A stretch of DNA of 64,000 nt from Beta vulgaris subsp. vulgaris (taxonomy: Eukaryota; Streptophyta; Magnoliopsida; Caryophyllales; Amaranthaceae). The notes below the pieces were generated by a model, which made no database searches, was not told where the DNA came from, and saw only the letters and a list, made by a program, of their open reading frames with translations. The translations under genes were made by a program, and so were the position numbers. The stretch is from assembly GCF_026745355.1 (NCBI RefSeq), contig NC_079206.1, positions 44,951,216-45,015,215 on the forward strand, read 5' to 3'. This document shows, in pieces, positions 34,686 to 47,353 of this stretch (positions are counted from its first letter, which is position 1; each line of letters begins with the position of its first letter).

Positions 34686-35690
34686 GATGAGAAGAAGCGC
34701 AGCACGTACATTGAGAAAGAAAGAGGGACAACAACACTGCCGCACAACTTCTCCCTCTTCAACGAACTGCCGCGCTTATCTGTCGCCTAGCCATTGCACC
34801 ACCTGCCGGCAACTTGACCACTGCCAATCCATCACAGCAGCACCCTAACTGCCGCCCAAACAAAAGAACAAAAACGAATCCCTAATTTTGACAATTGATT
34901 TGGGACTTATGTTTTTTCATTGCTGATGCACTATTTGGAGTAATATAAGACTTATTTGGACTTCTTTGAATTTTGTTATGGGTTTTACACCCTATTCCTA
35001 AGCAACGAGATATAGTAAGTTCAAAGTCATCAACTTTCATTCTTTATTTCCTATACATAGAGTGATTTTGATATTAATATTGGTGATGCTATTATTTAAG
35101 TGGCTAAGTGAGTTTATGATGACTCGTTCTTTATTGAAATTGTGAATTCATTGATTATTTTAGTCAATTTCAATAGTAAGCGCGGTAATTAGTGAATTGA
35201 TTTGATATTACTCATTGAAGTTGGTGAATTGGGTCTACAAGTTCTCTTTGGTTGATTGTTATCCCCCTTGGTTAGCATCATGAAACCCAATTAAAGAGAC
35301 CTTTCCAAATACAAAACCAAGACTAATTCACTAAGCACCACCAAAACTACTAAAAAGAAAAGATCCCCTCATCCACCACCCCGTTCGCCTACACTCGAGA
35401 CAAGCCCTCCATGTTCCTCACATTTCACTTTCCATGGTTAACCAACCTCAACAAGACCTTTCCACCACTCTTAGAAGACGCCGAATCAAGCCTACACCTT
35501 TGCTACTCTCCTCATGATGCTAAGGAATTAGGGGTTGATAGTTGCTTGCAATAACTTACCCAAAGGCATAAATTTTCAAAGGTTCTTAATTTGAGAGAGG
35601 AGGTCTATCCGATTTTGGTTTTGGAGTTTCTATCTTCTCTTGGAGTTGTTTCAAAGAAGAGTGTATCTCCTTCTCTATTGGTGGTTTGAA
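33921..35690 (+). other. Athila internal non-coding region, element A
   Basis: Non-coding stretch between pol and the ORF1-like region, including a GC-richer segment (34330-34530) and the TA array. No intact frame is supported. Confidence 0.5.
34541..34686. repeat. (TA)n microsatellite, about 145 bp
   Basis: Almost pure alternating TA with occasional TATTATA interruptions. It lies in the Athila 3' internal region, and the frame of I/Y codons that runs through it is not a gene. Confidence 0.95.
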
Positions 35691-35697
35691 AAAGAAA

Positions 35698-36408
35698 ATG
35701 AGCCCAAGTAAGGTCAATGAGATATTTGAATTGCCTCTTGAAGGTACCATTGGTCCTGAGTCATGTAAATCCTTGTGTGAAGATGCATATAATAAGAGAT
35801 TTGCTGCAAAACATTTTTGCAAAGAGGTCATAGGTCGAAATGATTGGTAAGTTGGTTTTACAAAGTCCTTTGCTTTTGTGAACCCTGCTATTCGCCTCTT
35901 GCATCGGTTTCTGTTATAGGTTTTCTACCCTAAAGGGGAAACAGGACAAGTTGCTAGCAATGATTTTCGCATGCTATGGTGGTTTGTTCATGGTGATCCA
36001 TATCAGATGGGTCAACTCAATTTCGGACGGTTCTTGATTGTCGCTTTTATATGGGAGAGAGATCATGATACATGCTCTATCACCATGGGTAGCTTTGTTA
36101 CTATCTTTGCCAAGCATGTTAGCGTTGACTTAACCTCTTCTGCAACATTACCCTCCTATGCACTCCTTGATATTCCAAAAATGATGAGCCATTATAAACG
36201 GTTAGTGACATGTGGTGCCACTTTCTATGATTGGTTTGTTAAGGGAGAAGTAAAGGATCCTAAGAAGGTTGTTTATGCTTGTCTACCTAGTGATGCAACC
36301 CGTTTGAACGATCCAAATGCTTTGTTGTTTACTCCTGGTGCCTCCTCTTCTATTCCTCCTCTAGTTAATGATCCTTCTACCGACGTTCTTGACTTATTTG
36401 CTCACTAA
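35698..36408 (+). pseudogene. Athila ORF1-like (env-position) protein, element A, broken
   Basis: The frame from ATG 35698 (MSPSKVNEIFELPLEG) stops at about 35850. A second open piece, 35971-36408, continues with LWWFVHGDPYQMGQLNFG. Position downstream of integrase and sequence style fit the Athila-specific ORF1 domain, also called the env-like region, of unknown function. Stops at about 35850 and 35920 break it. Confidence 0.6.
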
Positions 36409-38239
36409 GCATATGTCCCCGGGATCAAAGCACTCTCTTGGTCCCTGCTCACCCATACTCTCGTATGCCTCGTTCAGAAATCTTTGATCCTAGTACTCAA
36501 CTTTTCACACCAGTCACTACAAGAGAATTTCAACTCTTCATGGATTTTTTTGCTAGTTTATCTCAAGATGTGATTGATCACTTTAGACTTGCAAAAAAAA
36601 ATTAGTGGCGATTGATTCGGAGATTGTCTATTTACCACGTCAATAAGGAGCTTCTAGCCCCACTGCTTCCACTGCTGACTACTGAACACTCCTCAATAGA
36701 CAAGGCTCGTATGGAGTAAGCTTATTCATTTCTTTTCCCTTGTTTTATGTATTTTCACAGTGAGGATACTATGTTTCATTTAGCTTGCGGGAGGAATACT
36801 TATCTTTACTCGCTTTCATAATGTAGTTTTTATACTTTCATAGGATGTTGTACGGTTTATACTAACTCATTAGGGGTGGGAATTTACGTACAACGAAAAA
36901 AAAGCACTGCTTTATTAGTTGCATATTATCTCATATTAGATTTTATCTCATTTTAGTTGCATCTATGGGACTATTGCTAGCACTTGTTAAGAACCTTGCT
37001 GATATTTCACTATAATTCCTAAGAATAATTCATCTTGTTCATGATTCTCCATAGCATGATTATTTTGTAATTGATTGTTTGTGGTAAGATTGATTGATCT
37101 CTCTCCGGCTCAATTTAGCTTTATTGTGCAGACAATCTGAGTGAGCTTTTATGCCTGATGAACTGACGTATCTGTGTCAGTCTTGTTATTTCAGGTGTGA
37201 TTAATTCCTCAATTGTGGCAGTGATCTTAATTTTGACTTAGTATTACTTGATATTTGATAGTGTGTACATTTTGAGATGATTGAGGCATTTTATTTCATG
37301 ATCTTAGCTCCAAAGTATTCTTGTATTCATATTATCCTTTCTCTAGCATGTCGAGCCATTATGACCATTCTTGACTGAAATCTACGTTAAAAACCTTTGA
37401 TCTCATTTGATTCTTGTCCTAAATTTAGCTTGGGGGAGCGGGTATTAATTTTGTTTTGGTTTGTATTGAATTAAAGGACTCTATTTGTGCTTTAGATGAA
37501 TGGAAAAGCATGTTTAGTGAGCTTGGAAATTGAATTGAAAGTTTGGAAAAGGAAAAAAGAAGAAGAAGAAGAAAAAACAGTGAAAAATGAATTGAAAAAT
37601 AAGTGAATAAGAGTTGAGAATAGAAGTAAAAAAAGTTACTATTGAATTTCTTGAATCGAAAAAGTTTGGTTATTTTTGGAGAATTTTTAGTTGTTGCGTG
37701 GAGTTGTGACCTTTCTTGGTTACGTTGTTTTCAGTTATTTGATGCTCCCCCTTCTTGAATCATCCACCACAATTCCCAAATTATTTCCCATACTCTTAAA
37801 CCTAAGCCTCATTACAATCCTTAAAATTTCTCTTGATCATTAAGTATTGCATTGTTGAGTATTAAGTGAGTCAAAAAGTCAAAGTTAAAGAGTATGTGCT
37901 TCATCTGAGTCGATTTGATTTAGGTTGAGTGTCATTGTTTCCCGCTTAAACACATGAGAGTATGAGTGCACATAACTATACTGAGGTCTATCAAAGTTTG
38001 GTTAAGTCGAACTTGGGGGAGATGGTTTGCGGTATGATTGGAGAGTTGGTTGTGTTACATGACATGCTATGCGGCTTTGTTCGAGTTTGTTTCGATGCTT
38101 GGCTTGTGTAGTGATTATATCTCTCGTGCTTTCAATTGAGTATTTGGCTTTATCGAGTCGCATTTTGTAGGTCATCTTTCTTTTCCAATGTTTATATCTT
38201 ATTGCTTGGTGACAAGTAATGGTTTAGATTGGGGAAATT
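36409..38239 (+). other. Athila 3' non-coding region with polypurine tracts, element A
   Basis: Contains TAGCTTGGGGGAGCGGG (37425), GAACTTGGGGGAGATGG (38010) and GATTGGGGAAAT directly before the 3' LTR. Either of the first two could be the Athila internal polypurine tract; the last is the likely plus-strand primer. Confidence 0.5.
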
Positions 38240-40256
38240 TGATAAATAATTTTTATATAGAGTTTTTAGGCATATTTAGGTTGCATTTTAGAGCATATTT
38301 TATTAATATAGTTGCATTTTAGCTACCATTAGCATGGATTACTATTATATGCTCTATTACCCTTCGCCTATGGTTTTCTTAATGTTTCAGGTAGTTTCAT
38401 AGCTATTTGGACGTTTTCGAAGCAATTTTGGATGAATTGAATAATTCTTGTAAAGGTAGTTGATGAATGGTGGCTTCTGATCGATGAATTTATGTTCGTG
38501 GATGCTTCTCGTCCTTATAATCATATTAAGTGAAGGAGATTCCATGAGGATCGCGACATATCTTTCGAGAGTGAATTTGAGTTGAAAACGAAGAAATGCA
38601 TTAGTTCCAAAGTGATAAAAACCGACACATGTTCACGCTTTTGATTGTAACTAGAATTTTACAAATCGGATTTAAGTGATTCAAGTTGCGTTGAAAGCAA
38701 GACTTGAATATCTTCGTAAGGTAAGGTCACAGGCTTATAGACAATGCCTATAACTCAATGTACAACCTTCGAAAGTTGACCTTGCGAATATGTCTGCGAA
38801 CCAGGTCCCAACGGGTTGCTTCTTCTCTTGCGTCTGCATTGCTGCCTGGCTCGCTAGCCAGCCAGCACCCAATGTCGGGCCTCGACTCACCTAAGTGCTG
38901 ACATGAGCTTGTGGTTGTCGTCGCTACTATCGTCCAATCATCAAACTTATTTTATTAGTTTACTTTCCTATTTTCTTTTCTTTCACTCATTGAGAGATTA
39001 GATTAGAGGAAAATATAAAAGGGGGAGATTTATTTTATTTCTCTCGCACACTTTTATTCCTAAACTCTAGTATTACGTTTATTCTTCATCTCTTTCCTTG
39101 GAACCCTAATTTTTGCTTCTCTTCCATGAATACAAGTTCTAGAGGTATTTTCCATTGCTTTCTTCTTCACTAATATTTGCTATTATTTTCCTCTTTATTA
39201 TTGTTACTTGTTATTATTGTTTTCATTATTTCTCAATCATGAATTTTAGGTTATTATTGATTTTGCTTTAGTTATTTCAACTATGAGTGAGTAGTCTCTT
39301 TTCTGGGGTAAAGTGAGGGAAGCCATGTTTATACCATGATTTTTATACTTTGAAATCGATTGATTTATATATTAGAGTTGTGTGTAATTCCAATTGATAA
39401 GTTTTAATAGTTTGATTCTTGTTATTGGCCAATATCAATATTTAATTATTTTGGTAATAGGAATTAGAATTGAAAGATCATATTTTTAGAGGCTTCATTA
39501 CAATTGGCAATTCTAATTATGCTAGAGATCCTACTGCATAGGTTGAATTGAAAGTGTTAATACCCGACCGAAGGATTAAGCATTTCTTTAGTTACTCACC
39601 CTCTAATTCATTTATTTTTGAATTGATTTGTATTCTTTGAACCGTATGAGCATGTTGGACCGAAAGTACGCTCTAGACTTTTAATAATTGATTTTTTAAC
39701 AAGAATAATACAACTATTTCTTGTTCTCTCGCAGTAATACAAACTTTTGATTATTTTTTGATAATACAAACTTTTGATCAAAATTCCTCCAGTAGGGAAA
39801 TACCAATTATTAACTTGTTGTAGGAGGTAACAAGTTGAGGTGGTTCAAGTGGATGGCGGGTTGGGGAAGGAGGGAGAAAGAAGAAAGATCATTTTGTAAT
39901 TTTTTTTGACCTGTCTTACAGTTTACAAGTCAACTTAACCTACTGGAGGAATTTTGATGTGATGTTTGTATTATTAAAAAATAATCAAAAGTTTGTATTA
40001 TTGCGAGAGAACGGGGAAAAGTTTGTATTATTGTAGCTAAAAAATCCTTTAATTTATTGATTAAACCAACATTTTGATATTATTTGCTTCTAGTTTAGTT
40101 ATTATTCAAATCCAACATTCATTTTTTCCGAGATAGTTTATTATAATTAAGCGGAAATCGATAAAAATCCTCTCCCTGTGGGATCAACCCGTATTTGCTA
40201 AATCTCTACTAACAACAGGCACCGTACACTTGCGGTATTACTTTTTAAAATCATCG
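38240..40256 (+). repeat. 3' LTR of element A
   Basis: Matches 21007-21625 plus 25485-26518 along its length. It is longer than the 5' LTR only because of the insertion at 39690-40046; without it the length is about 1660 bp. It ends AAAATCATCG, one base different from the 5' LTR end. Confidence 0.85.
39690..40046. mobile_element. MITE-like insertion in the 3' LTR, 357 bp
   Basis: The ends GATTTTTTAACAAGAATAAT and its inverted partner (reverse complement GATTTTTTAGCTACAATAAT) form terminal inverted repeats of about 22 bp, followed by a second inverted motif AATACAAACTTTT. The 5' LTR lacks it (TTTTAATTTATTGATTAAATC at about 26330). Flanks TTAATAATT and CTTTAATTT hint at a decayed 8-9 bp target duplication, so a Mutator- or hAT-type origin is possible. 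Confidence 0.6.
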
Positions 40257-41007
40257 CTCACTAAGCCCTATAAAATGACTACTCACTCATGATAATAATA
40301 AACTCAATAAACATAACGCAAGTAGAAGAATTCATCAAATTAAACAAAGTAAAGATGAATACTGAATGATTCAGGAGCAATAGAAACGAAATCTACGAAC
40401 TTTATAATATTCAAAGCAAAGAGTTAATATAAAACTAGAGAGAGAAAACTAAGTGTTTTAACCTAAAAATGCAGAATTATAGATGGTCTAATCAAAAATT
40501 CTAAAAACCTATTTATAATTTTTACAAAATCGGCTAAAAAATGGCAAAAAACTACCTTCCCGAAAAACCACCCAATCAGGCGACGATGTTCTGAAACTAC
40601 GACAAAGAAGTAAATTCGCCCGGTCAACCTGGCATGGATGCCCGGTCCGGTGCATAAGTATTTTGGATCTCTTCTCTCCCGGTTGACCGAGCGAACAAGC
40701 CTTGGAGTTTGCTAAGTTTTGTGGCTCTCCCGGTCGACCAGGCGAATGTGATTTCTCGTCATTTTCCTTGCAATCTTCGTCCAAATAACTTGTGTAATAT
40801 CTCAGTTCTTCTGTGGGCCATATGTGACCATTGGACTTTCCTTCCGCAACTCAAATAAAGGCACTAAACGCCTAATCTGCATAAAAACATCTAACACACG
40901 AAAACAAGTCCAAACATATCAAATCACCCAAAAAAACAAGCTCAAAAGAGCTCAAATCGACTATCAAAGCTAAAGGAATAAGATAAATAGTCTATATAAA
41001 AGAGACA
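40257..41007 (-). mobile_element. Athila LTR of element C-, second part
   Basis: Continues the LTR interrupted at 21006; on the minus strand it starts TGTCTCTTTTATATAG at 41007. The polypurine tract GGTGAGCTTGGGGGATT (minus strand, about 41013-41030) lies directly before it, so this is the 3' LTR of C-, whose internal region extends to the right. Confidence 0.75.
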
Positions 41008-41351
41008 CGTTAAAATCCCCCAAGCTCACCTTTTTTTTGTCCTTTAGCAAAACCATGACAAGAACATGAATATGATTGTTTCACCCTTTTAGATATGAAA
41101 ACAAAGATCAAAACTTTTCAAAGCTCAAATTCATTCAAGCAGGCAAAATTCAAGTTCAAGTGTTCGGATCACTCTAACCATCAATAGACCAGGCAAGTAA
41201 TCAAATGTGGTTGCCTTACATGACATGCAAATCTCGAAAATATGCTCACAGGTTGTCACTCCTCTTAATTTTTGTGACAGGCATAAAACGTGCTCGAACA
41301 CTCACCAACCCAACCATAATAACCCTTCACACTCACAATCTCATGTGTTTA

Positions 41352-41902
41352 TCTCTATTATATAAGCCAAGGGAGGAGGTGTGGTGTCCTCGTTTGAAGT
41401 GACTAGAATACCCTCTAATAATTTAAAACAATATTTTTTTTATGTAAAAAATTTAAAAATGAGAAATCAATGAAACTTGCCATATGAGTAGGTCAAAAAT
41501 AGAATATGCAATACCATTAAATTGATAACTTGACAAACTAGATTGACATAATCAATTCAGGAAATCAATTAGAATCTTCCACAAAAAAAAGTTTGCAATA
41601 TGTCGCGATAACATAATATTTCATATTTACAAAGTTCAAACAATATAGTTTATTAACATTTATAATTGTTAAAGAACTATATTAAAGTCGCGAAAAGAAA
41701 TTATTAAACCATCTACCAAATTTTTCAGTGACGGTATTTAACAACTAAAAATCATTCACTTCTAATTTAAAAAGATAATAACATCTACAAAAGAACCTCG
41801 ATAATTTACATCACTACCAAAATAATTTTAGATAAAAAACATGTCCATTTGTATATACCTACCTAAGATTGTCACGCACGCATCGCGTGCATATGCAACT
41901 AG
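41352..41902 (+). mobile_element. Non-autonomous Helitron, 551 bp
   Basis: The 5' end is TCTCTATTATATAAGCC. The 3' end has a 6-bp stem hairpin GCACGC-ATC-GCGTGC (41876-41890), then 8 bases and CTAG (41899-41902). The host bases are A before and T after, the A|T target expected of Helitrons, and there is no target duplication. The first 15 bases are identical to a minus-strand end at 61586. No Rep/helicase is encoded. Confidence 0.8.
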
Positions 41903-43067
41903 TATATGTATAATGTCACTCATCCTATTCACGTCGACTCAAGTAGCGAACGTACTCTTTAACTTTGGCAATTTGACTCGGTATCAATTCAACAAACAAA
42001 TAACATATGCTCAAGAGGTCTTTTCGGGGTTGTAATGGGGCTTAGGTTAAGGTAGGGAAAACATTTAGGAAATGTGATGGTAAAGCCAAGAAAGGAGAGT
42101 AATTAACACTAATAATCAAGATCAAGTAGTGAGGTCTAAACCAACTCCGAAGACATCAACACACATCCAAAACATTATCCCACTATGCAAAATCACCAAA
42201 CACACAACAAACTGTGTTTTCAGTTTACTTTCTCATGATATTTTTTTTTCTTTTCATAACAATGTGAATGAAAGAACAAGGAATAAATGTACTTTTTCAA
42301 CTTTTCACACTTTTGTACTCTCCTTTGAACTAACAAACACACTGGTTTTCTTTTCTTTTTATTTTTCTTTTTCTTCCAACCTTTAAACTTGCAATTCATA
42401 TTTTTCCAACGAACCACCAATATCAATTCATCATCACAAAACCATCCTAAGCTAATGCTCCCCCAAGCTAGGCTTGGGATAGTAATCAAACATAGGGCTC
42501 AAGGCTTGTAATGTGCTATAGTAACCAGAAAAAAAATCATTAGGCTCAGCAGGGCTAGAGTGGAAAAAGAATCATGAAAATCAAATTCAATGCTTAAGAA
42601 TAATTACAAAAGAACGCCTCTATCACAACATATGAAAATAATGCCAAAGTCAAGATTGGAACGCTAGTGAGGAACTAACACAAGAATAGACTGTATATAG
42701 AAATAAATCCATGGGAAAGAATGAATCCTTATAGTCTACCAGTTCAAGCATGCAGTCAAGGTAAGTGTGTTATCATCAAAACTCACTCAAGGTCAAGACA
42801 ATTAAAGGCCACACTCCAGCATCACAATCTCAAGTGCCCAACTATCCAAATAAAGAGCTAAATTATACTTTCAAAGAACATCACGAGGCACAGGGAAGCA
42901 ATCAATCCAATCCAGTCAAATCGTATTTTGGTATTTTTTTCAGCAATATTTGATTTTTTTTATTTTTTTATGAAAGTAATGAAACTAAACTAATGACACT
43001 AAAAAGAAGTAAAAATAGAGGCGTGTACTTACAAAAATCCTCCCCTAAACTGAACTCGGCAACAGCC

Positions 43068-44500
43068 TTATTGCGGCAAGAGGGAAAGATAGGACTCACT
43101 CATCATCATCAGACATATCTGCAGTAAAACCGCCACCGGTAGTACCTGCATGGCCAAAATCAGCATGGCTATAAGTACCATCCCCTGCATGGTTAGTGGG
43201 GTTAGGTACCTGTGGTGTGTACCATGAAGGATGGGTAACATCCTGGGCAACAAGCCCCTGGTTAAAAGTAGTCATGGTAGATAGGGTACAGGGCATGACG
43301 CATGTCAGACTCCACGGTGATCAACCGTGTGTCCAAGGAAGTCAGGTGAGTCTGAATGGTGGCATAACCAAGCTCAAGTCGGCCCATATGTGAGGTAAGG
43401 GATTGTCGTCCCTGCTTAAGGCGGGTAAGGACCGCCATCAAAGGATCTATAGGTGTGCAGGAGGAGGAGACTTCCCGAACGGGCTGCCTAGGATAGGTCC
43501 GTAGAGGTCCCCGAGCAATGGGCTCTTGACCACGCATAGGAAGGAGGTACGTCCCCACACCAGATTCTAGGCGGGTCTGAGCAAGGTCAGGAAGAAGGAT
43601 AGTCTCCTTCTTAGCAATAAACCACCTAAATTTGTTGGCAGATTAAGTGGTTATCCATTTAGCATTGGTCATATAATCAATACCAATCTCAGCGGGACCA
43701 GCTACGGCATTGCTAATGTCAGGGCTATAACCAAAATGAGCAGCAATAGCGGTAATGAGGCCACCTAAAATAGTAGGTTGCCCCCTAACACTACCATCAT
43801 TAAACAAGGCAGTAAATTAGCGACAGTCCGCTTCTGTTGGGACACAAATGGGTAGGGAAAGACCCAAAGTAATCAAAATTGGGAAACAAATATCTACCCA
43901 TCAGAAAAATCTCTTGTTTTTGACAGGAGTGGGGCTAAGCACGCCCCAAAAAGTGTGAATCCCAAAAATCGATGTAAGTAGCGAAGACTAGGAAAATGGA
44001 TATGGTATGCAGACATATGCTAGGTGTTAACTTCCTACCTCTTCTCCGGTGAATGCTGTCCACAAGGTATTAATGTGGACATGGGGAGGGGGACGATTTC
44101 ATCAGTAAGGAGGAGGCCAAAAATAGCAGCTAATTGGCGTAAGGTTAATTCTCGGTCCTCATTCATAAGGCAAAAACGAAAAAGTTGATTTTTATTCCCT
44201 ACTTCTAGTGAACTCAAAAATTCAAGCGTAAGATGCTTGTATGTCCTGAAAAACATGTTAAACATTGCTCACAATCCCAATTTCTCAAACAAAGTCTTAG
44301 TTTCATCATATATACCTAAAGCATGCAAAGAATTTGTATCAACAAAACGGGTGGGGATTATATTCTGATATTTCAATTTATGAATTCTTTTTTGCTCTGA
44401 AGTTTTAAAAATTACCTCTGCGTAAGTTTGATCTGGTGGAATTTGGTTGTTTGATTCCCCTCTTGTGCTTTGTCTCCTCTTGTTTGGCCTTGACATGGTG
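43068..44500 (-). pseudogene. Athila ORF1-like protein of element C-, broken
   Basis: The minus-strand frame 44269-44496 starts MSRPNKRRQSTRGES and includes VDTNSLHALGIYDE. It is followed across a frame break by 44035-44265 with YKHLTLEFLSSLEVGN and RELTLRQLAAIFGL, the recognisable core of the ATHILA ORF1 domain (function unknown). A further piece, 43262-43558, encodes a polar, helical tail. Stops at about 44268, 44034 and 43640 interrupt it. Confidence 0.7.
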
Positions 44501-44830
44501 GAAAAAAAACTTGTGAGAGGAGTGAATTGAAGTGGGAAGAAGAAAACATGGGGTTTGGGTGAATTTTGGTGTGAGAAAGATGAAGAAAAGTGATGGGAGG
44601 TGAAGAAAATTGAGTGGAAAGATGAAATTTGTGAGTGGAGAAAGGTAGGATGGACGTTGGTTATGGAGGTTTTGAGGAGAAAGAGAGAGGGTTTTGAGAA
44701 GATGAAGAGTGAAAGAGATGAAAAAAGTGAAAAAAGTGAAGAAGGGAAAAGTAAAAGGATCGGCAGAATTAACTAGGAACGCTGAATCGGGCTTCCGCCC
44801 GGTCGACCAAGCGAAAATTTCTTCCTTGAT

Positions 44831-46696
44831 TTTTTAGTTATATCCTTATCACAAAGACCATACCATCGAGGGTGCTTTTGAAGATTATGTTGGCTGAACT
44901 TCCACCATCTACCAGCACACATCGTAGAAAGCAATTACTGATGGTCAAAGAGATGATTAATCCATCATGGTATTCTTCGTCGCACACATTATCGTCGTCG
45001 AAAGTGATAGACATTGCTTCCAATTGGTGTTCATCATCGGACCTGCAAGATTTAGGAACAGTGGACGAGGGGGATCCCTCTATGGCTAGCCTTTTGGTTG
45101 CTGAAGATGTTAGCCCACAAACATCTGATCCACTAGAGATTACGTTTATTACCTTGACGTGAGTAGGGGATGCATGCGGGTTTAGCTTAGAAGGATTTGG
45201 CTCGAAGGACGCCTTTCCCTTGTCATTAGGATATCTTGGAGATGTCTTTTGTTCATCATGAACGTGACCTCTCGCTTGAGTGCGATGCACTCTTCCATCT
45301 TGTGGCCATGATCATGGTGGAATTGACACCACTTAGTTTGGTCTTTTTGAGTGTTTGGACGATCATTCTTCCTCGACCAATGGGCAGGCGCTCCGATCTT
45401 TGTTACTACATTAACGACACCTCCGACGTTGACGGAGAATCCATAGGATCCAATGTCAAGGTATGACGGGTGATCCGCCTTAACCTCAGTACCTGCATTT
45501 TCAATTATATCGTTAACATTGTGTACCTGATTAGGACGGTTGTAGGGATGAATCCGCCAGTTATTTTTCTTGGGGACAAAGGCCTTGTGATCGCTCGCGC
45601 TCTCTGACACATGGCGAGTGGAGATGGTGTTGAGAATGGCATTGTCTTCCTCCAACCGCATCTGAGCTAATTCCCTTGATTTCACCTCTTCGAACGTGGA
45701 AGACGGGTACTTTGTTAAACGGTTGTACAGCTTCGAACGAAGGATGAGACCTTTCCTAAAACATTCAATAGTAGTCTTAGTGTCAAGATCTTTAATTCTA
45801 ATCATCTCTTTATTAAAGTGATTATAATAATTGCGAACAGGTTCTCTTGGTCCTTAGACAATGCCATAGAGGTCGCTCGTCTGCTTATCCAGTCTACGAC
45901 TGTCTTTGAATTTATCATAGAATTTATTGACCAAGGTTGAGAAGTTGTTGATGCTTTCGGGCTTAAGAGACCCGATCCACTTGAGAATTAATCCGGTCAA
46001 GGTAGCCCCAAAGGACTTGCACATGCACACTTCAACGAGATGTCATGGGATGGACGCAGCCACATTCTTTGCTTCTACTGAGCGACGTGCGCAGTGGGGT
46101 CGGTTGATTCGTCTTATGTGGCAGTGAGGACAGGAAGATTGAGATTCTTTGGGGGCGATGCCTTTGAAATCTTCTCAACAAACGGTGACGCTGCATAACC
46201 ATCTTGATGCTTGACAACGCTGGGCATGGTTTCCCCGGGGAGCTGAGACATAAGCTTCATCAAGCGTTAATTCTGCTACTTGATCAGGATCATCCGCTTT
46301 GCCATAGGGTCTTCATCTCCATTCTCGGGAGTCTTATCGAGGTTACCTCTGTCTTGATTGTTCAGGGGAACGCTGTTCACAAAGCCTTCGACGTCGTCTG
46401 ACTTGGTGTTGTCGAAATCAGTGAGAGGGTTTATGAGGGGAATATCATCTATACTGACGCGATGTCGGGTCATGGATGCTTTCGTCGAGGTCAATTCTTC
46501 TTGTAACTTTTGGATCTTTTCTTGCGAGGATAAGAAGTGAGAGGACAGTCGTCGTTGGCTTTTCTCATTTCAGTTATCTCCGCCTTCATTTCATCATAGA
46601 GTTTTTGCATTTTGTCAATGCTCATTGGTGCGACCATTTCGATAGAGTTTGGAAAGAAGTGATTGATCTGGTTGTGGCCCATGGCGGGGGCCAAAT
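44831..46696 (-). pseudogene. Tat-type Ty3 retrotransposon gag and protease, truncated and broken (element D)
   Basis: Reading leftward, gag starts at about 46684 with MGHNQINHFFPNSIEMVAPM. After frame breaks it continues through 45900-45810 and the open piece 45182-45805, containing KDLDTKTTIECFRKGL and the degenerate zinc knuckle CQFHHDHGHKMEEC. The protease appears at the end of the piece 44838-45290 as CVLVDGGSSANIIF, the D-G-G-S form common in this lineage. Reverse transcriptase and integrase are missing; homology stops at the junction with Athila C-. Lineage assignment to Tat is from memory of the gag and primer-site style. Confidence 0.65.
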
Positions 46697-47353
46697 TGTT
46701 TATGCTGAATTTCGCCTTTGCGACGTAATCCAATATGGGGACAACGACAACCAGACTTATGCAATGAATAGTATGCGAATACGAAAAGTGTATTTTCAGG
46801 GGAGCGACATAAAGAAATGTTGATGCGGAAAACCCCAATAAAGGTGCGTAAAGCCGCGGGTGGAAGTGATTCCACCAATCCACTATATGCAATCGTCAAT
46901 TAGAGTGAATGACAATCAGTTTAACTTATGTTAGTTTATCTAAATACAAAGGGTGTTGAATGGAAAATAAATAAAAAAAACTGGGGATCTTTAGTGTGAA
47001 GTAACTAGGAGATGAGAGTTCTGGTGTGTGCTTTTTGAATGAATCTTCTCTCAGCTTCTTCTACAGCTTAAATACTCTTTACACAGTCAAAACCTCGTTG
47101 CAATGGACCTCCAAGGATCTCATAGGTAGCTCCGCACGATCCCTGTTCAGTCTCAACCGAATCCCTAGCTTGATGCCACTTTCCCCCTAGCTTTATTCGC
47201 GTTGGCAGCCTAACAAATTATAACACTGGTCATTCCTTATCTTTCGGACAATCGGTTTAGGACCTTGACTCAGTCAGACGTCAACGTCAGCCGTTGGAGC
47301 GTCAATGACCTTGCTTCATTGCTTAGCGTCATCCTAAAATTTTAGCCATAACA
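46697..47353 (-). mobile_element. Probable 5' LTR of element D
   Basis: On the minus strand it begins TGTTATGGCTAAAATTTTAG at 47353 and ends ATAAACA at 46697. Directly after it comes ATTTGGCCCCCGCCATGGGC, which resembles a primer-binding site of the type usual in Tat elements. An AGAGTATTTAAGCTG TATA-like box is at about 47065-47080. Only one LTR is present, so the ends are inferred from TG...CA and the primer site. Confidence 0.5.

Larger units (their letters stand above)
21007..40256 (+). mobile_element. Athila (Ty3-type) LTR retrotransposon A, full length but decayed
   Basis: LTRs start TGATAAAT at 21007 and 38240. After removing insertions they are about 1653 and 1660 bp long. The probable target duplication is CTTAC (21002-21006) and CTCAC (40257-40261), one mismatch. 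Internal order is primer-binding site, gag, protease, reverse transcriptase, RNase H, integrase, then a long 3' region with an Athila ORF1-like frame and two polypurine tracts (GCTTGGGGGAG near 37428, ACTTGGGGGAGATGG near 38012). It was inserted into the C- LTR. It has itself received LTR B, a second LTR fragment, two MITE-like elements and a TA array. All its genes are broken. Confidence 0.85.
41008..44830 (-). mobile_element. Internal 3' region of Athila element C- (truncated)
   Basis: Minus-strand Athila internal DNA running from the polypurine tract back to the ORF1-like region. It is interrupted by a Helitron at 41352-41902. It keeps the motif GCCCGGTCGACC near 44800. At about 44830 the sequence changes to an unrelated Tat-type gag/protease, so pol of C- is absent from the window. 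Confidence 0.6.

Noticed and set aside
34371..34790. 139-codon frame
   Set aside because: Runs through a TA microsatellite; half its length is I/Y repeats.
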